From positions 51,293-58,080 of the forward strand of contig KL569173.1 of the NCBI GenBank assembly GCA_000715635.1: a stretch of 6,788 nt of DNA. The letters run 5' to 3'. Source of the DNA: Streptomyces violaceus (GTDB taxonomy: Bacteria; Actinomycetota; Actinomycetes; Streptomycetales; Streptomycetaceae). Shown here one piece after another: positions 1-6,687 of this stretch (positions are counted from its first letter, which is position 1; each line of letters begins with the position of its first letter). Below the pieces are notes generated by a model that saw only the letters and a program-made list of their open reading frames with translations, was not told the origin of the DNA and made no database searches. A program made the translations under genes and the position numbers.

Positions 1-42
1 GGTCTGCCTTGCCAGCCCCTCAGAGATGTGTATAAGAGACAG
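1..42 (+). other. Sequencing adaptor contamination (Nextera/Tn5 mosaic end)
   Basis: Bases 24-42 read AGATGTGTATAAGAGACAG, exactly the 19-bp hyperactive Tn5 mosaic end used in Nextera libraries. Bases 6-23 match the older Nextera/454 adaptor B primer (GCCTTGCCAGCCC, then CTCAG) with one G missing, and bases 1-5 fit the extended Illumina-compatible version of the same adaptor. Adaptor sequences are recalled from memory. The stretch is therefore synthetic and marks a contig end. Any protein that starts at the GTG at 28 begins MYKRQ, a recognisable adaptor-derived artefact. Genomic sequence begins at about base 43. Confidence 0.96.
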
Positions 43-2181
43 ATCTGGGCCGCGCTCCGCGCCAGGCTCGGCGACGAGGAGGTGAGGCGGCTGCAGAAGG
101 GAAACATGGCGCAGTGTCACGCCGTGCTCGCCCGTCTGGTGGGCAACGCGGACAAGCTCGGGCTGTTGGAGAGCTCCGAGACGAAGGCGCGCTTCCCGCA
201 CAGCATCCTGCAGGCCTACTTCGGCTTCCGTCTGCTGAGCCACGTGGAGGAGGCCGATGTCGGCGAGCTGATCGCGCAGGCGCTGCAGTCGCCCGGCCCC
301 GGCCGTGAGTTGCTGGTCGCGGTCGTGTTCCTGTCCCGGGGGAGGGTGGGAAGACGTCCTCCCCGAGGCGACGGCGTCGGGGCCGGGTTCCAGGAGGGGA
401 GGGTCGAGCTGTCGCGGAGGGCCCCCGTGCGTGGGCGCGCCCTGTCCGAGCGGCTCTGTGAGGCCGCGCAGCACCGACCGGACGACCCGAAGACCCTCGA
501 CCTCTACGCCGCTGCCCTCGAAGTCGAGAGTGTGGAAGCCGACCCAGGACGGCTGGGCGACATCGTCGAGAGGGTGGCGGCCGACTGGTCGGGCATCCAG
601 GGCGATCAGCGCACTCTCGAGGATGCGAAACTGAGGCTGCTCAAGCAGCTGGGCGCGGCTTCGCGGGTGGCTTCCAAGAAGATCGACACCACGGCGATGT
701 ACGAGAAGATCTTCGAGCTGGGCATCGCTGAGCCCTCGTACTCCATCCGCCTGGCCGTCGCCCAGGAGTTCGGCAGCGGCGGCAACGAGGCGTTCGCCGT
801 GATCCGTGAGCGGGTCGGTCTCAACAGTGACCCCATAGGGGAGTACAACGAAAAGATCCTCGACATGAAAGCCGAGACCACGAGGGAATTCGAAGCGTGG
901 ACCTCGAGGATGGGGCAGGCCAGATCCGCCCGTGCGTCCTCGCCTGCCGCGTCCTTCGAGGCCATCGATCGGCTGCAAAGGGAGCGCGAGGAACTCAACC
1001 AGCGGTACGAGAACCAACGGGTCGAACTGCTGCGTGAGTTCGTGATGCGGGCCTGGATGCTGCCCATGCTGCTGGGGTCGGTCGACGACTCCCACCGCGG
1101 TGAGGCCCGGGAGCGCCTCACCAAATGGCTGCTGCACCTCGACCCGGCCCACACGGACGGCGCCCCCGATATGCCGCTCGCCCTGGAGGCGGCGCTGGCC
1201 CAGGGCTTCAAGTACGCGGCCAACCGGCGCCAGCGTCATCCGAACACGGATCCCGGCAGACGCGTCGACCTGATCCGGCAGGCGGAGACCGTACTGCAGC
1301 AGACCCGGTGCTGGTACTCGCAGCTCAGCCTGCTTCAGGCGCTGTGCCTGTGGAAGCTTCCGGACCGGCTCGGCCACCATGACCGGGACGGCGACACCAC
1401 GGCAGGGCCGAGCGACGATCACCACGCATCGCGCGAGCCGCTCCTGACGATCGGTGGTTCCACCGCCGTGCAGACCGTGCGGCGCTGGCTGGCGATGGCC
1501 GGCACGGTGAACGCACCGCCCGGCCCGCCCGGTGCGAACGGCGACTCGCCGCGGCGGCTGCTGCACCCGTTCGTCGCCGAGGCGGGCGACCTGGTGGCCC
1601 TCGCCCTGGAGACCGGACAGCCCGAGCGCTTCCTCTGGATCGACGAGAAGGGCGTCGCCGACAACATCGGTTCCCGTGCGGACCACTCCGGCGCCTACCG
1701 CAAGCACAACCTGTGGATCCCGCCCTCGGTCGGCTGGAGCACTCTCGACGGGCGGGCCCAACGCCTCGTCGCCGACGTGCTGGTCATGCTGAACCTCATC
1801 GATCGGGACGGAAACCCCGACGAGGTCGAGGAGCGCATGGCCCGCGCGGAGCAGTCCGGCATGCCTCTCCCGCCGTGCCTCTGCACGAACCGCGAGCCGC
1901 TGCAACCCGGCGCGCGCGTCGGTACCGCGACCCCGCCCGCACCCGGCACCGCATGTCTGCCCGACTGCAAGTTCCAGCTCTGCCCGTACCCTCCCCATGG
2001 CTGTGTGCCCCGGGGAGAGATCCGAGAGCCGTTCTGCCGCCAGCAGCAGGGACTGTTGCCCGGACGCCTGCGCCGCTGGTTCCCCAGGCTGTTGCGCCGG
2101 AAGACGCCACCTTGGGTGAGCATGCGCGTCCGTGAGCTGGACCGCTTCTGGCATGCGATGGCCGCACGCACCCGCGACTAG
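43..2181 (+). CDS. STAND/NACHT-like NTPase family protein, C-terminal part (5' truncated by contig end)
   Basis: This open frame runs from the adaptor junction to a TAG at 2179-2181, about 712 genomic codons. No true start is present; the open frame reaches back to a GTG at 28 only because the adaptor happens to be in frame. Residue numbers below count from that GTG. At residues 54-70 the segment ARFPHSILQAYFGFRLL resembles the F-x-H-x(2)-xQ-x-Y/F-F motif that follows the winged helix in NACHT and related STAND ATPases. The Walker A and B motifs of such a protein would lie upstream, off the contig, so the family call is inference. Residues about 312-340 are charged and heptad-like, perhaps a short coiled coil, within a mostly helical region. 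Near the C-terminus seven cysteines (617, 619, 643, 647, 652, 659, 670) lie within 54 residues, possibly a zinc site or disulfide cluster. The protein looks cytoplasmic. Codon phase is disturbed around 331-390 (see findings). The gene converges on the symporter gene and shares its terminator. Its function is unknown; STAND proteins act as signalling or defence switches. Confidence 0.6.
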   Translation: MWAALRARLGDEEVRRLQKGNMAQCHAVLARLVGNADKLGLLESSETKARFPHSILQAYFGFRLLSHVEEADVGELIAQALQSPGPGRELLVAVVFLSRGRVGRRPPRGDGVGAGFQEGRVELSRRAPVRGRALSERLCEAAQHRPDDPKTLDLYAAALEVESVEADPGRLGDIVERVAADWSGIQGDQRTLEDAKLRLLKQLGAASRVASKKIDTTAMYEKIFELGIAEPSYSIRLAVAQEFGSGGNEAFAVIRERVGLNSDPIGEYNEKILDMKAETTREFEAWTSRMGQARSARASSPAASFEAIDRLQREREELNQRYENQRVELLREFVMRAWMLPMLLGSVDDSHRGEARERLTKWLLHLDPAHTDGAPDMPLALEAALAQGFKYAANRRQRHPNTDPGRRVDLIRQAETVLQQTRCWYSQLSLLQALCLWKLPDRLGHHDRDGDTTAGPSDDHHASREPLLTIGGSTAVQTVRRWLAMAGTVNAPPGPPGANGDSPRRLLHPFVAEAGDLVALALETGQPERFLWIDEKGVADNIGSRADHSGAYRKHNLWIPPSVGWSTLDGRAQRLVADVLVMLNLIDRDGNPDEVEERMARAEQSGMPLPPCLCTNREPLQPGARVGTATPPAPGTACLPDCKFQLCPYPPHGCVPRGEIREPFCRQQQGLLPGRLRRWFPRLLRRKTPPWVSMRVRELDRFWHAMAARTRD

Positions 2182-2194
2182 GCCGGATACGCCA

Positions 2195-2226
2195 ACGGGC
2201 CGCCGGGTGCTCTCCCGACGGCCCGT
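2195..2226. terminator. Bidirectional hairpin terminator between convergent genes
   Basis: An inverted repeat has arms at 2196-2207 (CGGGCCGCCGGG) and 2214-2225 (CCCGACGGCCCG). They form a 12-bp stem with one mismatch, closed by a 6-base TGCTCT loop and extended by an A-T pair at 2195/2226. It begins 14 bases after the stop of the upstream + strand gene and ends 12 bases from the stop of the - strand symporter gene. It has no T-tract on either side, which is usual for Streptomyces terminators. It can serve both strands. Confidence 0.85.
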
Positions 2227-2238
2227 CCTGCGCTGGGA

Positions 2239-3867
2239 TCAGTGCGAGGTGCCCGCCGTGGCCGGCGGCAGTTCCACCTGCACCCCCGGGTCGCCCGCGT
2301 CGGCCGTGTAGTCCTCCGGCTTGGTCTCGTCGATGCCGTCGGGGGCCTTGAGGGCCTTCAGGACGAAGGTGAGGACCACCGTCACCACCACGTTCAGGAC
2401 GAACGCGGTGAGTCCGATGTAGCCGATCTCGCCGATGCCGGGGATCTCCTTGGAGGAGCCGCCGAAGTGCTTCTGGGTCGGCGAGGCGACCCCGTACGCG
2501 GCGGCCGTGCCGTAGACCATGCCGACCGCCCAGCCCGCGAGCAGCGCCCAGCGGTGGAACCAGCGGGTGAACAGGCCGCCGACCAGGGCCGGGAAGGTCT
2601 GCAGGATCCAGATGCCGCCGAGCAGCTGGAAATTGATGGCGACGGTCTTGTCCATGGTGAGGACGAAGGCCAGCGCGCCCACCTTCACCAGCAGGGAGAC
2701 CAGCTTGGAGACCTTGGTCTCCTGCGCCGGTGTGGCGTCGGGCTTGATGAAGTCCTTGTAGATGTTGCGGGTGAAGAGGTTCGCGGCCGCGATGGACATG
2801 ATGGCGGCGGGCACGAGCGCTCCGATGCCGATCGCCGCGAAGGCCACGCCCGCGAACCAGTCCGGGAACATCGTCTCGAACAGCTGCGGGATCGCCAGCT
2901 GCCCGTTCTGCACCTTGATCCCGGCCGCGATCGCCATGAAGCCGAGCAGCGCGAGCAGGCCCAGCATCAGCGAGTACAGCGGCAGGATCGTGGTGTTGCG
3001 GCGGATCACCTCACGGCTGCGCGAGGACAGCGTCGCCGTGATCGAGTGCGGGTACATGAACAGCGCGAGCGCCGAGCCGAGCGCCAGCGTGGCGTACGTC
3101 CACTGCCCCGCCTCCGGCGGCACCAGCGCACCACGCGGCGCGCCCGTCGCCGGGTTGGTCTGGCTGTACGCGTCGCCCGCCTTGGCGAAGATCTCGTCGA
3201 AGCCGCCCAGCTTGATCGGGATGTAGATGATCGCCACCGCGATGACGATGTAGATCAGGGTGTCCTTGACGAAGGCGATCAGCGCCGGGGCACGCAGGCC
3301 CGACGAGTACGTGTAGGCCGCCAGTACGCCGAACGCGATCAGCAGCGGCAGGTCCTTGATGAACCAGTTGGTGTCCTCGCCGCCGCCGACGCCCATCACG
3401 TCCAGCACGGCCTGGATGCCGACGAGCTGGAGCGCGATGTACGGCATGGTCGCGAGGATGCCGGTGACGGCCACGGCCAGCGACAGGCCCTTCGAGCCGA
3501 AGCGGCCGCGCACGAAGTCGGACGTCGTCACGTACCCGTGCTTGTGGGACACGGACCACAGGCGAGGGAGGAAGGTGAAGATCAGCGGGTAGACCAGGAT
3601 CGTGTACGGCACAGCGAAGAAGCCGGCCGCGCCCGCCGCGTAGATCGCCGCGGGTACGGCCACGAAGGTGTACGCCGTGTACAGGTCGCCGCCGAGCAGG
3701 AACCAGGTGACCCAGGTGCCGAACGACCGGCCGCCCAGGCCCCACTCGTCGAGGCTGTTCTCGTTCTCGGCCTTGCGCCACCGCGAGGCCAGGAAGCCCA
3801 TGGCCGTGACGAGCAGGAAGAAGAAGATGAAGACGGCGAGTGCGACGCCGTTCACGCCGTCCTTCAC
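2239..3867 (-). CDS. Sodium/solute symporter (SSS) family permease, MctP-like
   Basis: This 542-residue integral membrane protein has about 13 predicted hydrophobic segments (roughly 6-28, 52-70, 73-100, 128-150, 173-187, 190-217, 258-278, 294-318, 338-360, 386-405, 410-430, 440-460, 481-505). Both number and length fit the SSS family of Na+-coupled symporters. Family-like stretches include GGDLYTAYTF (59-68) after the LGGRSFG loop, GLRAPALIAFVKDTLIY (190-206), MYPHSITATLSSRSREVIRR (271-290) and NLFTRNIY (363-370). The last 35 or so residues form a polar, acidic cytoplasmic tail. The pattern is closest, from memory, to monocarboxylate permeases of the MctP type (pyruvate, lactate, acetate, some amino acids), but the substrate cannot be fixed from sequence. 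The start is the GTG at 3867, with GGAGG six bases upstream, inside the end of the DUF3311 gene. The two genes overlap by four bases (GTGA), so translation is probably coupled. Confidence 0.88.
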   Translation of the reverse strand: MKDGVNGVALAVFIFFFLLVTAMGFLASRWRKAENENSLDEWGLGGRSFGTWVTWFLLGGDLYTAYTFVAVPAAIYAAGAAGFFAVPYTILVYPLIFTFLPRLWSVSHKHGYVTTSDFVRGRFGSKGLSLAVAVTGILATMPYIALQLVGIQAVLDVMGVGGGEDTNWFIKDLPLLIAFGVLAAYTYSSGLRAPALIAFVKDTLIYIVIAVAIIYIPIKLGGFDEIFAKAGDAYSQTNPATGAPRGALVPPEAGQWTYATLALGSALALFMYPHSITATLSSRSREVIRRNTTILPLYSLMLGLLALLGFMAIAAGIKVQNGQLAIPQLFETMFPDWFAGVAFAAIGIGALVPAAIMSIAAANLFTRNIYKDFIKPDATPAQETKVSKLVSLLVKVGALAFVLTMDKTVAINFQLLGGIWILQTFPALVGGLFTRWFHRWALLAGWAVGMVYGTAAAYGVASPTQKHFGGSSKEIPGIGEIGYIGLTAFVLNVVVTVVLTFVLKALKAPDGIDETKPEDYTADAGDPGVQVELPPATAGTSH

Positions 3868-4118
3868 CGCGTACCTCCCCGACGGGCGCGCTGGTCACGC
3901 TGCCACAGCTTGTAGGCGGTCATCGTCAGCGCGGTGGAGATGAGCACCCACGCCATCTGGTACCAGTAGAAGAACGGGATGCCGATGAAGGCCGGGTCGG
4001 TCTTGGCGTAGGAGCCGACCCACAGCATGGCCACGAAGGGCGCTGTGAGGCAGAGGGCGATGATGACGCGCACCGGCGTCACCACCGGTCCTCTACTGGC
4101 TTCTGGGGCTTGCGACAT
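3864..4118 (-). CDS. DUF3311 small membrane protein, likely symporter partner
   Basis: This 84-residue protein has two hydrophobic helices, about 18-36 and 54-71. Between them sits the short aromatic motif GIPFFYWYQ (46-54), characteristic of DUF3311 as I recall it. The C-terminus is basic (KLWQRDQRARRGGTR), which suggests a cytoplasmic end by the positive-inside rule. Small two-helix proteins are often encoded directly upstream of SSS permeases (DUF485 YjcH with ActP and YhdT with PanF are known parallels), so a helper or assembly subunit role is inferred. The ATG at 4118 has GGAG seven bases upstream. The stop codon overlaps the start of the symporter gene by four bases, and a single transcript is expected. 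It lies 137 bases beyond dasR on the same strand. Confidence 0.85.
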   Translation of the reverse strand: MSQAPEASRGPVVTPVRVIIALCLTAPFVAMLWVGSYAKTDPAFIGIPFFYWYQMAWVLISTALTMTAYKLWQRDQRARRGGTR

Positions 4119-4138
4119 CAGGCGGCTCCGTCCCCTCA

Positions 4139-4175
4139 GTGATCACCTGTGTAATGCGCAGGCAATCTAGGTCAG
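4139..4175 (-). promoter_or_regulatory. Possible weak promoter and palindrome for the DUF3311-symporter pair
   Basis: On the - strand, CTGACC (4175-4170) and TACACA (4153-4148) are separated by 16 bases and could act as -35 and -10 boxes about 30 bases before the DUF3311 start. Both match the consensus poorly. A perfect 8-bp palindrome GTGATCAC lies at 4139-4146, just downstream of the -10 candidate, where an operator could sit. I see no good dre match here and no convincing terminator hairpin for dasR in 4119-4255, so some transcription of the pair may come from dasR read-through. Confidence 0.25.
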
Positions 4176-4255
4176 GGTGCGGCGGGAGCGGAACCCCTCG
4201 TCCGCAATGCGGTACCCAATAGAAACCCGGGCCCCCCAGCGGTCCGCGGCGTGCG

Positions 4256-5096
<841 letters not shown>

Positions 5097-5102
5097 ACAT
5101 CC

Positions 5103-5118
5103 AGTGGTCTACCCGAAG
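5103..5118. promoter_or_regulatory. dre-like half site upstream of dasR
   Basis: The left half AGTGGTCTA (5103-5111) matches the dre consensus perfectly, while the right half (CCCGAAG) hardly matches at all. It begins 22 bases, about two helical turns, from the dre at 5081, so a second DasR dimer could bind cooperatively on the same face. It could also be a decayed operator. Confidence 0.5.
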
Positions 5119-5164
5119 TATGGCGTGCGCAGTCGGCTTTTCGCTGGCTTATTACTTAAAGGTC

Positions 5165-5178
5165 CCTGCATATGTAGG
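5165..5178. repeat. Imperfect 14-bp palindrome in the das control region
   Basis: CCTGCATATGTAGG is its own reverse complement at 12 of 14 positions, centred on CATATG. It lies in the A+T-richer centre of the divergent region, about 36 bases upstream of the dasA -35 box, and does not resemble a dre. It might be an operator for another regulator or chance. Confidence 0.3.
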
Positions 5179-5188
5179 TCGCATAACG

Positions 5189-5204
5189 GCTGGTCAGAGC
5201 CTTA
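5189..5204 (+). promoter_or_regulatory. Very degenerate dre-like site (weak)
   Basis: GCTGGTCAGAGCCTTA keeps only TGGTC and the CC of the dre palindrome, about half of the consensus positions. It is listed because it belongs to a cluster of TGGTC half-sites. It lies just upstream of the dasA -35 box. Binding is doubtful. Confidence 0.15.
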
Positions 5205-5213
5205 TCGGGACTC

Positions 5214-5242
5214 TTGACAGGCCTTCTGGTCCAAGCCAAGCT
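5214..5242 (+). promoter_or_regulatory. Probable dasA promoter
   Basis: TTGACA at 5214-5219 is a perfect -35 box. A spacer of 17 bases leads to CAAGCT (5237-5242), a poor -10 match. Transcription would start near 5249, giving a leader of about 85 bases and placing the best dre (5250-5265) directly at the start site. The weak -10 suggests dependence on an activator or an uncommon sigma factor, or that the true promoter differs. Confidence 0.4.
5225..5240 (+). promoter_or_regulatory. Degenerate dre-like site in the dasA promoter spacer
   Basis: TCTGGTCCAAGCCAAG matches the dre consensus at about 10 of 16 positions, keeping TGGTC and CCA at the right spacing. It lies between the predicted -35 and -10 boxes of dasA, 25 bases before the strong dre. 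It may be a low-affinity site. Confidence 0.3.
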
Positions 5243-5249
5243 CCTCCCT

Positions 5250-5265
5250 ACTGGTCTACACCAAT
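5250..5265. promoter_or_regulatory. DasR-responsive element (dre) at dasA
   Basis: ACTGGTCTACACCAAT matches the 16-base dre consensus at 14 positions and is the best site in the window. It is centred about 78 bases before the dasA GTG and would overlap the transcription start predicted from the TTGACA at 5214. DasR bound here should repress dasA until glucosamine-6-phosphate accumulates. Confidence 0.88.
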
Positions 5266-5278
5266 GGTCCAGGCCCGG
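5263..5278 (+). promoter_or_regulatory. Degenerate dre-like site overlapping the dasA dre
   Basis: AATGGTCCAGGCCCGG shares about 11 of 16 positions with the dre consensus and starts 13 bases after the main dasA site, overlapping its last three bases. Two dimers could not easily occupy both, so this might be an alternative register or extended site. Confidence 0.3.
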
Positions 5279-5323
5279 CCCCACGTTCACTGCGGGGAGC
5301 CAGGGAGGTTGTGGGCATCCCTG

Positions 5324-5330
5324 AGGAGGG
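5324..5330 (+). promoter_or_regulatory. dasA ribosome binding site
   Basis: AGGAGGG ends four bases before the GTG at 5335 and is the strongest Shine-Dalgarno sequence near dasA. It decides the start in favour of 5335 over the in-frame GTG at 5311, whose GGGAGG (5303-5308) lies only two bases upstream, too close to work well. Confidence 0.8.
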
Positions 5331-5334
5331 TGGC

Positions 5335-6615
5335 GTGAAGCGCAAGCTGATATCCGCGATCGGTATCGCGGGAATGATGGTCTCCATCGCGGCGTGCGGG
5401 GGCGAGGGCGGTGGTTCGGACAAGGGCGGCGCGGATGCCAAGGAGCTGACGGTCTGGCTCACCGTCGACGCCCAGAACAACTGGCCGCAGCTCGTGAAGG
5501 CCGCCGACGCCGCGGTGCAGAAGAAGCACCCCGGCCTCAAGATCAACCACGAGTACTACGGCTGGCCCGACAAGAACGCCAAGCTCGACGCCGTGCTCGC
5601 CACCGACAAGGCCCCCGACGTGGTCGAGATGGGCAACACCGAGATGCTCGGCTACATGGTCAAGGGCGCCTTCGCTCCCCTGGACCCGGCGAAGTTCGAC
5701 AACTCCGACGCCTGGCTGGACGGCCTCAAGGCCTCGGTGACATACGAGGACAAGACCTACGGCGTCCCGTACTACGCCGGCGGCCGGGTCGCCAACTGGC
5801 GCAAGGACATCGCGGCTTCGGTCGGTGTGAAGACGCCCCCGAAGACGTACAAGGAGCTGACCGCCGCGCTGGACAAGATCCAGAAGAAGCAGGGCGGCAA
5901 GTTCAACGCCTGGTACCAGCCCACCCGCGACTGGTACGCGGCCATGTCCTTCGTCTACGACGCCGGCGGCGCCATCGCCACCGAGTCGGGCGGCCAGTGG
6001 AAGGCCGGTCTCTCCTCGCCCGAGTCCCTCAAGGGCCTGACGGAGTTCAAGAACGTCGTCGACTCCTACATGCACGGCGACAAGACCAAGGACGAGTCCG
6101 ACCGCTACATCGTCTACGGCCAGGGCAAGTCCGCCATGATCTTCGCCGCCGCCTGGGAGGGCGCGACCGCCGAGGACCCGAAGAACGACAAGACCGGCAA
6201 GCTCAAGGGCAAGCTCGAGAACTTCGTGATGCCCGGCCCGTCCGGCAAGAACATGCCCGTCTTCCTGGGCGGCAGCGACCTCGCGGTGCCGGTGAAGTCC
6301 GACGCGCAGGACCTGGCCGCCGAGTGGATCAACGCCTACACCGGCTCCTCCGGGCAGAAGGGCCTGATGGCCAAGGGCAACCTTCCCAACAACAAGACCG
6401 ACCTCGCGACGCTGAAGAACGACCCGGCGACGGCGGTCCCCGCCACCGCGGCCGAGTCCAACTGGTTCGTCCCGATGGCCCCCGGCTGGGGCCAGGTCGA
6501 GAAGGCGCAGATCCTGCAGACCATGCTGCAGAGCATCGGCACCGGCAAGAAGTCGGTCGAAGCCGCCGCCAAGGACGCGGACGCCGCGATCGACAAGGTC
6601 ATCAACACCAAGTGA
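5335..6615 (+). CDS. dasA: DasA, chitobiose-binding lipoprotein of the DasABC importer
   Basis: This 426-residue extracytoplasmic solute-binding protein (ABC sugar type, family 1) captures N,N'-diacetylchitobiose and delivers it to the DasB/DasC permease. In Streptomyces the ATPase MsiK is shared between sugar importers and encoded elsewhere. The start at 5335 gives a textbook lipoprotein signal: basic MKRK, a hydrophobic stretch (5-18), then lipobox IAAC with Cys21 as the acylated residue. A Gly/Ser-rich linker and the first strand ELTVWLT (37-43) follow. The mature domain has the usual family-1 features, including APDVVEMGN and GVPYYAGGRVANWRKD near the hinge and FLGGSDLAVP in the second lobe, and it is rich in Trp/Tyr that could stack on sugar rings. 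Length fits the family. Identification rests on recalled similarity to S. coelicolor DasA and on divergence from dasR. A dre upstream puts it under DasR, and a hairpin follows the stop codon. Confidence 0.94.
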   Translation: MKRKLISAIGIAGMMVSIAACGGEGGGSDKGGADAKELTVWLTVDAQNNWPQLVKAADAAVQKKHPGLKINHEYYGWPDKNAKLDAVLATDKAPDVVEMGNTEMLGYMVKGAFAPLDPAKFDNSDAWLDGLKASVTYEDKTYGVPYYAGGRVANWRKDIAASVGVKTPPKTYKELTAALDKIQKKQGGKFNAWYQPTRDWYAAMSFVYDAGGAIATESGGQWKAGLSSPESLKGLTEFKNVVDSYMHGDKTKDESDRYIVYGQGKSAMIFAAAWEGATAEDPKNDKTGKLKGKLENFVMPGPSGKNMPVFLGGSDLAVPVKSDAQDLAAEWINAYTGSSGQKGLMAKGNLPNNKTDLATLKNDPATAVPATAAESNWFVPMAPGWGQVEKAQILQTMLQSIGTGKKSVEAAAKDADAAIDKVINTK

Positions 6616-6621
6616 CCTTCG

Positions 6622-6651
6622 GGCGGGGCTCCCTGTCGGCGGAGCCCCGCC
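6622..6651 (+). terminator. Hairpin between dasA and dasB (terminator or attenuator)
   Basis: GGCGGGGCTCC (6622-6632) and GGAGCCCCGCC (6641-6651) form a perfect 11-bp G+C-rich stem with an 8-base loop, six bases after the dasA stop. No T-tract follows. Such a hairpin inside a binding-protein/permease operon commonly ends or shields most transcripts, so that the binding protein is made in excess of the permease. Partial read-through into dasB is inferred. Confidence 0.75.
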
Positions 6652-6687
6652 GTCGTCAAGACCTGAGGGACCGCCGAGGAGCGCGCG

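Noticed and set aside
24..42. Genuine Tn5/IS50 insertion at the left edge
   Set aside because: The sequence is the engineered mosaic end joined to sequencing primer bases, not a natural IS50 end, and no transposase or target duplication is present.
606..1223. Ser/Arg-rich open frame on the - strand opposite the NTPase-like gene (205 codons)
   Set aside because: Its low-complexity composition and poor codon-position bias mark it as a shadow of the + strand gene.
2242..3915. Long open frame on the + strand opposite the symporter (557 codons)
   Set aside because: Its product is a monotonous Arg/Asp/His/Val-rich sequence with no domain. It is the usual by-product of G+C-rich third positions on the opposite strand.
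4202..4212. CCGC-AAT-GCGG inverted repeat as a dasR terminator
   Set aside because: A four-base stem with a three-base loop is too weak, and no T-tract follows on the - strand.
5311..5334. Earlier in-frame GTG start for DasA at 5311
   Set aside because: It would put eight residues with two acidic ones in front of the basic n-region of the lipoprotein signal, and its ribosome binding site is too close. AGGAGGG fits the GTG at 5335.
5287..6075. Open frame on the - strand opposite dasA (262 codons)
   Set aside because: It is a Val/Leu/Gly-rich mirror of dasA codons with no recognisable family. dasA in the other direction is well supported.
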